Shown here piece after piece: positions 41,679 through 48,775 of a stretch of DNA of 64,000 nt (position 1 is its first letter; every line of letters begins with the position of its first letter). This stretch comes from CAYYYP01 sp964475985 (GTDB lineage: Bacteria > Bdellovibrionota > UBA1018 > CAYHWW01). The stretch is taken from positions 137,971-201,970 of the forward strand of contig CAYYYP010000001.1 in assembly GCA_964475985.1 (NCBI GenBank), read 5' to 3'. Under the pieces are notes generated by a model. It was given only the letters and a program-made list of their open reading frames with translations. It made no database searches and had not been told where the DNA came from. A program made the translations under genes and the position numbers.

Positions 41679-43215
41679 TGATGACGAAGGATTGAGATTC
41701 GTCGTGACCTCGGCCCTGGGGGAAGCGAACTACGTGGTAGAGCAGGCTCAGGATGGCGAAGAAGCCATTACGAAAGTACGTGCCTCAAATTATAATCTGG
41801 TACTCCTCGATGTGAATATGCCGCGCATGAACGGAATGGAATGTCTTAAGCAAATTAAGTCCTATGATCCATCCATCATCGTGATTATGCTCACCGCTTT
41901 CTCCAATATCAAGGACGCCATTGAATCCACCAAGGAAGGCGCTTTCAATTATCTCGAGAAACCCATCAAAGCGGAGAATCTCGTGGCGCTCATTGACCGA
42001 GCTCTGCGGGCCCATAATATGGTGAAAGCCGTTTCTTTCTCCGCGCCGGTTTTTGACATTCCGAGCACGCCCAACCCTGGGTTCGTAGGCCAAAGTGCAG
42101 AGATGAAAAAAATCTTTGCCATCATTCAAAAACTTGCACGCGTCGATACCGCCGTACTGATTCGCGGGGAGTCGGGCACCGGTAAGGAATTGGTAGCCAA
42201 CGCCATCCACTACAACAGCCCACGCAAAGATGAGCGTTTTGTTACCGTGAATTGTTCAGCAATTCCCGAGAACCTCATCGAAAGTGAGTTTTTTGGTCAT
42301 GAGAAGGGTGCTTTTACCGGAGCCGAATCTCGGAAAATCGGAAAATTTCAATATGCCGACGGTGGAACGCTCTTTCTTGATGAAATCGGGGACATCTCAG
42401 CCGCCATGCAAGTGAAGCTTCTCAGGGCGCTTCAGGAAAAGAAGTTTACGCCCGTGGGCGCTAACCGAGAGATCGAAGTGAACGTGCGCATCATCGCCGC
42501 CACCAATCGGAATCTTGAAGAGATGATTAAAAAAGGTAGTTTCCGGGAAGATCTTTTCTACCGGCTTAACGTGTTGCCGATTTTCCTTCCTCCGTTACGT
42601 CAGAGAAAAGATGATTTACCTTTCCTGATTCATCATTTCGTCGAAAAATTCAACCAACTCCATCGTAAAAAAATTACGGGTGTCTCAACGGAAACAATTG
42701 ATATTTTAAAGGCCTACGACTGGCCAGGAAATATTCGTGAACTTGAAAACGTCATGGAGCACGCGTTCGTCATTGAAAGTGAAGAATGCATTTCCCCTGG
42801 ATCCCTTCCAGATGCATTGAGAAGAGCGTTTCCAGCTCCGGAAACTTTGGCTACACCTAAAGCTCCGGAGCCCAAATCCGCGACGATTTCGGCGGACCAA
42901 AATGATGTTCTGGTCGAAGATCTGCTCGGGGATGACAGCATTGACCTGGAGACGGATGAACCATTAGCCGGGGACACGATTCCCAAGATCGACCCCATTG
43001 GTTTTACCTTAGATATTCGTAAACTCGACTTTCAAGCCAATAAGGAGGAATTTGAAAAACAATTCCTCATTAGCGCGCTAAAAGCCTTCAAGGGACGCAT
43101 CAATCGCACTGCACTGTACGCCAACATCCCGAAAAAGACATTGTTACGAAAACTTGAGAAATACGGAATCCGCGCAAAGGATTATACGAACAATCCCGCG
43201 GAACTTAAATCTTAA
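41656..43215 (+). CDS. NtrC-family sigma-54-dependent response regulator
   Basis: The receiver domain has the phosphate-accepting Asp52 in LLDVNMPRMNG and Lys102 in LEKPIK. The AAA+ domain follows with Walker A GESGTGKE (171-178), the sigma-54 contact loop GAFTGA (218-223) and the GGTLFLDEIGD Walker B. A longer than usual acidic linker (about 395-450) leads to a Fis-type helix-turn-helix (NRTALYANIPKKTLLRKLEKYGI). GAGGAG precedes the ATG. It is paired with the CHASE2 kinase. No sigma-54 promoter was found nearby, so its targets lie elsewhere. Confidence 0.95.
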   Translation: MQKILVVDDDEGLRFVVTSALGEANYVVEQAQDGEEAITKVRASNYNLVLLDVNMPRMNGMECLKQIKSYDPSIIVIMLTAFSNIKDAIESTKEGAFNYLEKPIKAENLVALIDRALRAHNMVKAVSFSAPVFDIPSTPNPGFVGQSAEMKKIFAIIQKLARVDTAVLIRGESGTGKELVANAIHYNSPRKDERFVTVNCSAIPENLIESEFFGHEKGAFTGAESRKIGKFQYADGGTLFLDEIGDISAAMQVKLLRALQEKKFTPVGANREIEVNVRIIAATNRNLEEMIKKGSFREDLFYRLNVLPIFLPPLRQRKDDLPFLIHHFVEKFNQLHRKKITGVSTETIDILKAYDWPGNIRELENVMEHAFVIESEECISPGSLPDALRRAFPAPETLATPKAPEPKSATISADQNDVLVEDLLGDDSIDLETDEPLAGDTIPKIDPIGFTLDIRKLDFQANKEEFEKQFLISALKAFKGRINRTALYANIPKKTLLRKLEKYGIRAKDYTNNPAELKS

Positions 43216-44041
43216 GTTTGTCGGCGGCGTTCTCTTCCACCTGCACTTTAGCCTGACCACGTAATCCGGTAACGAGTTCACGGAATAAGTTGGCCTTAAG
43301 GTCTTCCCTCACCCTAGATTCCACTTCTTCAAATTGCGGAAGTTTGCCGAACTTAACCTCGGTAACCCGAATGATGTGATACCCAAAAATTGATTTCACG
43401 GGGCTGCTCGTCTCGCCTTTGTGCATGGCAAACGCCGTTTTTGAGAATTCCGGCACCATGCGGTCCCTCGTGAAAAAGCCTAGATTTCCGGAATTATCCT
43501 GCACCGTAGGATCGATCGAATACTTTTTTGCTAATATTTCAAAATCCTTTTCGGTTTTCGCGGCCTTCGCTTCGGGGAGCACTTTCAGCGCGTCGGCTTC
43601 GCTTTGCACCAGAATATGCATAGCTTTAACTTGAGTGGAGTCATATTGAGCTTTGTTTTTCTCAAAAAAGGACTTGGCATTAGAAGCATTCAACTTACTG
43701 GCCATGTTTTTTTCCAGGAACTTAGTAATAACAAAATTTCGTTTGAATTGCTCAAGGGCCCTTTGGAAATCATCCCCTTTATCTAGACCATCCTTTTTCG
43801 CCGCCTGGAACAACAGCTCCGAATTTACCGCATTCTCCAGAATTTCCCGTCGTAGCGCCGGGTCTTTATTGATGCGTTTTTTTTGCAACTCGTTCAAATT
43901 CGCAAGTTCACCAATGATTGCCGACGAATCGATGGCAACGCTATTCACCGTGGCGATAGGTGCGGCCAGGGCACCTGGTGCAGCGGCGAGAAGGGCAGTA
44001 AGACTTAAGCGGCCTAGAATATTTAGTTGTTTTACGGTCAT
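43205..44041 (-). CDS. Periplasmic parvulin-type peptidyl-prolyl isomerase (SurA/PrsA-like)
   Basis: A signal peptide (LAAAPGALA, cut near residue 27) and an N-terminal helical domain (SurA_N-like, about 30-130) precede the parvulin domain (about 140-235). The parvulin motifs are VKAMHILVQSEADA, AKKYSIDPTVQDNSGNLGFFTRDRMVPEF and SPVKSIFGYHIIRVTEV. The protein should help fold outer-membrane or periplasmic proteins. A perfect AAGGAGG precedes the ATG. Its end overlaps the convergent regulator gene by 11 bases. Confidence 0.92.
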   Translation of the reverse strand: MTVKQLNILGRLSLTALLAAAPGALAAPIATVNSVAIDSSAIIGELANLNELQKKRINKDPALRREILENAVNSELLFQAAKKDGLDKGDDFQRALEQFKRNFVITKFLEKNMASKLNASNAKSFFEKNKAQYDSTQVKAMHILVQSEADALKVLPEAKAAKTEKDFEILAKKYSIDPTVQDNSGNLGFFTRDRMVPEFSKTAFAMHKGETSSPVKSIFGYHIIRVTEVKFGKLPQFEEVESRVREDLKANLFRELVTGLRGQAKVQVEENAADKLKI

Positions 44042-44077
44042 TGTGGAAAACCTCCTTGGTTAAACCTGAATTATAAA

Positions 44078-45358
44078 TTAGAAAAATTTAGAAAAATACG
44101 CCTGCACTTTTCCCATGTCGATCATGTTGAAAACGTTTGAAAAACTCATGAGTACGGCCACGCCGTTAAGGTCCTTAAATTGAGGCGGCAAATAGTGGGG
44201 AGGGTCGATGATGCCCTCTTTGTATTTCGCGTAAAGGACGGGGATATCATCTACGTTCACCTTGCCCACGAAAAGAAACTTAATGTACTCAGGTTTACCG
44301 GCCTTCATGGCGGCTCGCATAAAGTTATAATTTTCAATAAAACCTTTGATGTAAGAAATATCCTTCGTGAAGGGCGCTCCCCCGCTAAGGACTCCCCCGC
44401 GAAAAACGCGTTTAGCATTATTCAGGCAGTCTTCTTCACTATAACCTTCCGTACGGTAGAATTCTACGAGCTCAAGGTAATTGGCTCCCGCTTCCGCCTT
44501 ATCGATCCCGAGTACTCGGTCATTGATGGTGCGGGCGCGACGTGGATAGCTGGCAAAAGTAAAAATTTCAGACAGGACTGCTAGCCCTTCTTGAGTCGCC
44601 GCGACGCGCGGCGGTCCCTTAGCTAAAAAAGTCGCGACGTTCTGCCGCTGACCATTTAGCGTTGTACCGACATGAACCCAACCTTCGTGGACTTCAAGCA
44701 CCCGCAAGTCGCGCTCCGAAAACATAGCGCCTTCCTTGATTTTCACGGAATCACCACCCGCTGCAGCGTCGGCAATAATGCCATCCGAAAGCTTTGCCCG
44801 CACGGGGGAATCCGTAAAATAATCCGTAAACTTTTCATTGAGCCTACGCACCGCTTCTTCCGCCGTAACGTCGTCAACGAGGGGTTCACCCAGTACCTGG
44901 TCGCCGATCACTGAAAAAATATCGTAGAGAAACCTTGAGATTTCGTTGATACCGGTACGTTCATCCCGGAATTTATCCTGTGAACTTCCATAGAGTTTTT
45001 TTGAATACTCGTAAAAATCCTTCGTACCCCGCGCCATGAGCATACGGATAACATTTTGATATTCACCACAATTGGTCACCATCATTTTCGCGAGATCGTC
45101 GCCGGCGCCGAGTTCGCTTTCTACTTCCTTGGCCAAGGCGCTGAATTCTTCAATTTTTTTTTCGGCATCAAAACCTAATGTGGAAGGGTGGTAATGACTT
45201 GCATCGATGACGGGCATTTCCCGGAATTTGCTTTTCCGCACCTGCTCTTCCGTACCTACGGGCCATTTGATAGCGTCAAGAATTCGGATCGGCCGTTGAG
45301 CCTCAACGATCAAATCCGAAAGCCTACGGGCCTTTTCTTTGTAAGTGGACCAAACCAT
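44078..45358 (-). CDS. DUF1704/QEGLA-family metallopeptidase-like protein
   Basis: The family landmark QEGLA is at residues 256-260 in RVAATQEGLAVLSE. An H-E-x-x-x-H motif (HEGWVH at 224-229) matches the zinc site of the DUF1704 family, which includes animal MATCAP tubulin carboxypeptidases. LRVLEVHEGWVHVGTTLNGQ shows the expected context. There is no signal peptide, so it should act in the cytoplasm. Peptidase activity is inferred from the motif; bacterial members have been called flavohemoglobin expression-modulating proteins. No ribosome site is visible before the ATG, so the start is moderately sure. Confidence 0.85.
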   Translation of the reverse strand: MVWSTYKEKARRLSDLIVEAQRPIRILDAIKWPVGTEEQVRKSKFREMPVIDASHYHPSTLGFDAEKKIEEFSALAKEVESELGAGDDLAKMMVTNCGEYQNVIRMLMARGTKDFYEYSKKLYGSSQDKFRDERTGINEISRFLYDIFSVIGDQVLGEPLVDDVTAEEAVRRLNEKFTDYFTDSPVRAKLSDGIIADAAAGGDSVKIKEGAMFSERDLRVLEVHEGWVHVGTTLNGQRQNVATFLAKGPPRVAATQEGLAVLSEIFTFASYPRRARTINDRVLGIDKAEAGANYLELVEFYRTEGYSEEDCLNNAKRVFRGGVLSGGAPFTKDISYIKGFIENYNFMRAAMKAGKPEYIKFLFVGKVNVDDIPVLYAKYKEGIIDPPHYLPPQFKDLNGVAVLMSFSNVFNMIDMGKVQAYFSKFF

Positions 45359-45509
45359 AACTAATATCAGTTTAATCCACGGCCGGCATAAAACCCCGTA
45401 AAATCTGCAGGGCAGGAATTACCGGGGTGATCGGCGGCGGAGATCAAATACCCAGGTCAAGATTTGCTTTAGTTACGCAACGAGTCTAAATGAATCCGGG
45501 GGAGACTGA

Positions 45510-47300
45510 ATGGGCGTACTTCAGATGTTAGGGCGGATTTTTATAAGACGAACTCGTGGGAAGGCATTGCTTTATCGCTATAGTTTATACGTTATTATTT
45601 TTTTCCTAATCACTTCGGTTCCCTTTTTTTCATTCGACGTCTGTTACGCGATAGCAGGGCCCATGCCCACTGAAGTGAGTCATTCACAAAGGCCTCGCCC
45701 CGATTTGTCCCTGGCTGAACTCAACTGGATACGTGTCCACACCCATCTTTCGGATGCGGAACTTTTTGAAAACATCGAACTGGCTCCCTTCAAGGTAACC
45801 TCTCCTTCCGGCTTGGAGTTGACCTATACTGTTCTCAGGCCCAAAAGGGACTTTGTTGATTTCCTCTTGATCGAGGGAAGTCCTGAGCAAGAAATTACCC
45901 GAAGTGTGATGGTGGACACCCTTTCACCCCTCATAAGCGGAGATGACTTTTTCCTATCGGGCCTAAGATGGGGAGAATGGTCGGCCAGGATTGGCAAAAC
46001 CGGCGCTGATCTTTTTCTCTACCTCTTTCATTATGGCCACGCCTACGCGCCGGTCCTCGTGACCGAAACGCAATTATTGATCGCTTTTTATAATTCAGTC
46101 GAAAATGTCGAACGCCTTGTACCATTGGAGACGGCGGCCCGAACTCCGCTTTCCCATAGTTTAAAAATTTTAAACTTTCGGGAGTTTTTTAGGCAAAAAA
46201 AACTATTTCAATACTTTCACCTTACACCGTCCACGTTCGTACAAAACGACGGCCGTATAAAAGAAATATATTTATCAAACGACATTAAGCTTGGTTTCTA
46301 CTCATCCCATGATTTAGAAGACCGCCCCTATCCCATGGCGCACCTCAGAAACGCCAGGGACCTTCGAAGTTTACCCCTTGCCGGCGATGACGTCGCCCTT
46401 CACGAGGTCGCCTTCCAGGATTTTAGTGCGGCAATCTCGGTGGATGGAAGTGGTAAAGCACTTTCCGTTACGTTCAAGGATTACAGCGGGACCTCCATTC
46501 GCAAAACAACGATTTCGGGCATTTCTGAAGGCATGGTCATGCCTCTGATCATTGATTCCTACCTGAACCGGGAGGCGCTTTTTTACGATGATAAAACTTT
46601 GCGTAGGGAAGTCACGGAACTTGTTTGCGAAATACAACATTTCCTCATCGAGCTTCAAAGCCACGATGTTTCCCCCACGAGCGGTCCTATGGTCATTCTA
46701 CGAAATCTCTTAGCGGAACTCGCACCGCTAGACCAACACTGGGGAGCCAGACCATTGTCCCTCGTTTCAAATTCAGCCCTGCGCGCACGGTTAGTCAGGG
46801 CTAGGCACCGGGTCAATGAATTTATGCCAACGTTTTCAGCCTTCCACATTTCCCGGCGCGGTATGGAACAGCTTCGTGAGTTTGGTTTCCCTTTGGTGAA
46901 ATCTAATGGCAGCCTTCACCAGGAACTTCTTCTGCAACGACTACGGTCACAACTTGACCACGCACTTCTTGAAAGATTCAGGGCCCTTCATTCACAAGGT
47001 GAAATTACATTGCTCTTTCTTCCCCCCGATCCATTGGGAATTCCAGTGCTTCTCTATTTTGAAAGTGCGGGCCGAACCTTAAAGACCATCAAATTTACCG
47101 TTCCTTACGAAGGAGCAAACTTAGTGAAGGATTTCCGACTTTGGAGAGGAGCTTTCTATTCCGCCTATGAGACGGCACTAAACGAAGAATCCTTTAGCTT
47201 TACCAACCTTGATGCTGCGCCCGAAACAACCCAAAAGAACGCACCGCCCTTGGCCGCCTCATCGTTGAGAAATTGCGAAACCTACCTCTCGCTCATTTAA
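45510..47300 (+). CDS. Exported or membrane-anchored protein of unknown function
   Basis: A basic N-terminus and one hydrophobic segment (LYVIIFFLITSVPFFSFDVCYA) suggest a signal anchor or a long signal peptide cut near AIA-GP. The remaining 540 residues mix beta-rich and helical parts with no motif I recognise (LSPLISGDDFFLSGLRWGE, IKEIYLSNDIKLGFYSS). GGGGGAG precedes the ATG, which supports the start. It stands alone, with its end overlapping the NTF2-like gene by 4 bases. Confidence 0.6.
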   Translation: MGVLQMLGRIFIRRTRGKALLYRYSLYVIIFFLITSVPFFSFDVCYAIAGPMPTEVSHSQRPRPDLSLAELNWIRVHTHLSDAELFENIELAPFKVTSPSGLELTYTVLRPKRDFVDFLLIEGSPEQEITRSVMVDTLSPLISGDDFFLSGLRWGEWSARIGKTGADLFLYLFHYGHAYAPVLVTETQLLIAFYNSVENVERLVPLETAARTPLSHSLKILNFREFFRQKKLFQYFHLTPSTFVQNDGRIKEIYLSNDIKLGFYSSHDLEDRPYPMAHLRNARDLRSLPLAGDDVALHEVAFQDFSAAISVDGSGKALSVTFKDYSGTSIRKTTISGISEGMVMPLIIDSYLNREALFYDDKTLRREVTELVCEIQHFLIELQSHDVSPTSGPMVILRNLLAELAPLDQHWGARPLSLVSNSALRARLVRARHRVNEFMPTFSAFHISRRGMEQLREFGFPLVKSNGSLHQELLLQRLRSQLDHALLERFRALHSQGEITLLFLPPDPLGIPVLLYFESAGRTLKTIKFTVPYEGANLVKDFRLWRGAFYSAYETALNEESFSFTNLDAAPETTQKNAPPLAASSLRNCETYLSLI

Positions 47301-47686
47301 CTCCAAAGCGCGTCGTACTGATACAGGTCACGCGGGTATTCGTACCAGGCTACGGGCTTACCATTTTCAAATCGCCAAACATGAACTGTTCTTAAAACGG
47401 TGTCCTGGCCTTTTCTAGTGACGGTATTGCTGGCTAACACCACCCCATGGCGGTCACTGGCGAGGATGTCGTGAACTTCGAGTTTGAGTTGCCCGCCATT
47501 CATCTCCAGGAGTTTGTCGACAAATCCTGCTTTGAACGTTGCCTTCGTGAATTTTCCGGCAAGCTTACTTTTACCGGCAATCTGAAAAGTAACGTTATCG
47601 GCACAGGCGGCTAGCATGGCGTTGATATCGCCCTTTAAAAAATCTTCGTACAATTTTTCCAAAATCTGCGCATGGGGATGATTCAT
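47297..47686 (-). CDS. NTF2/SnoaL-like small protein
   Basis: The 129-residue protein fits the cone-shaped SnoaL/NTF2 fold: an N-terminal helix pair (LEKLYEDFLKGDINAMLAACADNVTFQIAG) and long strands with VLASNTVTRKGQDTVLRTVHVWRFENGKPVAWYEYP. The HVWRFENGKI-type strand is common in this group. Members are binding proteins or small isomerases and hydrolases; the substrate cannot be told. A terminator separates it from rpsI. Confidence 0.82.
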   Translation of the reverse strand: MNHPHAQILEKLYEDFLKGDINAMLAACADNVTFQIAGKSKLAGKFTKATFKAGFVDKLLEMNGGQLKLEVHDILASDRHGVVLASNTVTRKGQDTVLRTVHVWRFENGKPVAWYEYPRDLYQYDALWS

Positions 47687-47723
47687 AAAAAAAACTTAGC
47701 TGTCAGCGTGTCCAAAAACCAGA

Positions 47724-47776
47724 AATAAAAAAGGTGCTGGCGCAACGGAATGTACTCCGTTACCCCAACACCTTTT
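47724..47776 (-). terminator. Rho-independent terminator after rpsI
   Basis: On the minus strand GGTGTTGG and GTAACGGA pair with TCCGTTGC and CCAGCACC in a long stem, and TTTTTTATTT follows at once. It lies 30 bases after the rpsI stop. This is the clearest terminator in the window. Confidence 0.9.
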
Positions 47777-47806
47777 AAATTTTCGATCAAAGTCGAAACG
47801 TTAAAA

Positions 47807-48196
47807 TTAACGTTTCGAGAATTGGAATCGTTTACGTGCGCCAGAGCGACCGTATTTTTTACGTTCAACTTCCCGAGCATCGCGAGTCAAGAACCCTACG
47901 CGCTTCAATGCAGGACGAAGTGCAGGGTCAAACTCTAAAAGACATTTTGAAATACCATGTTTCACTGCTTGGGCTTGGGCAGAAGTACCACCACCAAAAA
48001 CATTCACTGTGATGTTGAAACGATCTAAAAGTGAAGTCAGTTCCAAAGGTTGGTTGATGATCATTCTTGCCGTAGTCCTACGAAAGTATTCATCAAGCTC
48101 ACGATCATTGATCTGAACCACACCTTTACCAGGTGTTAAATACACTCGAGCTACTGCTGACTTACGTTTTCCAACCGCGTGATAAACTTTTTCCAC
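47807..48196 (-). CDS. rpsI: 30S ribosomal protein S9
   Basis: S9 lies in the 30S head, with its C-terminal tail reaching the P-site tRNA. Motifs are typical: AVGKRKSAVARVYLTPGKG, GGTSAQAQAVKHGISKCL and the basic end KKYGRSGARKRFQFSKR. The GTG at 48196 is preferred to the TTG one codon earlier, because AGGAGG then has a 6-base spacing. It follows rplM by 24 bases in the classic rplM-rpsI order and is followed by a strong terminator. Confidence 0.96.
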   Translation of the reverse strand: MEKVYHAVGKRKSAVARVYLTPGKGVVQINDRELDEYFRRTTARMIINQPLELTSLLDRFNITVNVFGGGTSAQAQAVKHGISKCLLEFDPALRPALKRVGFLTRDAREVERKKYGRSGARKRFQFSKR

Positions 48197-48220
48197 CAAA
48201 TTCCTCCTGATGACCTAAAA

Positions 48221-48706
48221 TTATGAATTCTTTTGAGCTGGTTTACTCTTCGCAAGACGTACAGTGCGTTTGTTGTCTTGCCAAGTTTGAGGGGCTTGAG
48301 CTTTATGTGGATGATCAGCGCCACAATAGATTTTGAGCTTCGTGAGCTGATCTTTTCCCAATGGACCCTTTTTAGAAAGCATGCCCCAAACGGCCCTTTG
48401 AATAATTTCTTCGGGGTGTTTTTCAAGAACTTCGCGTGCGGTACGGGTTTTAAGCCCACCTACGAATCCTGAGTGGTCACGATAAAGCTTATCGGTCCAT
48501 TTTTTACCCGTAAGGTGAATTTTCTCGGCATTGACGACAACTACAAAATCGCCACCGTTTACGTGAGGAGTGTAACTTGCTTTATGTTTGCCGCGGAGAA
48601 TGCGTGCAATGGAACTTGCCATACGACCGAGGGTTTGACCTTCGGCGTCAAAAAGAAACCATTTTTGGCTGTTCTGATCGATGTTTTTTTCAAAAAAAGT
48701 TGACAT
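48221..48706 (-). CDS. rplM: 50S ribosomal protein L13
   Basis: L13 is an early 50S assembly protein. It shows WFLFDAEGQTLGRMASSIA, KHKASYTPHVNGGDFVVVVNAEKIHLTGKKW and the Y-R-D-H-S-G-F-x-G-G-L block. The ATG at 48706 gives the usual start STFFEKN; a TTG four codons earlier is possible. Neither has a ribosome site, and a promoter-like element ends only about 12 bases upstream, so translation may be near-leaderless. The C-terminal end is about 20 residues longer than the E. coli protein. Confidence 0.95.
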   Translation of the reverse strand: MSTFFEKNIDQNSQKWFLFDAEGQTLGRMASSIARILRGKHKASYTPHVNGGDFVVVVNAEKIHLTGKKWTDKLYRDHSGFVGGLKTRTAREVLEKHPEEIIQRAVWGMLSKKGPLGKDQLTKLKIYCGADHPHKAQAPQTWQDNKRTVRLAKSKPAQKNS

Positions 48707-48717
48707 AGGTTTGATCA

Positions 48718-48744
48718 ATTACATGACGGGGGTAATCAAGTCAA
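48718..48744 (-). promoter_or_regulatory. Possible promoter of rplM-rpsI
   Basis: On the minus strand TTGACT (48739-48744) is followed after 15 bases by TGTAAT (48718-48723). Each box is one mismatch from consensus, but the spacing is short. Transcription would start only a few bases before the rplM ATG. Confidence 0.35.
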
Positions 48745-48775
48745 ACGTGAATTCAGGGGCTTTATTCAAAGAACC

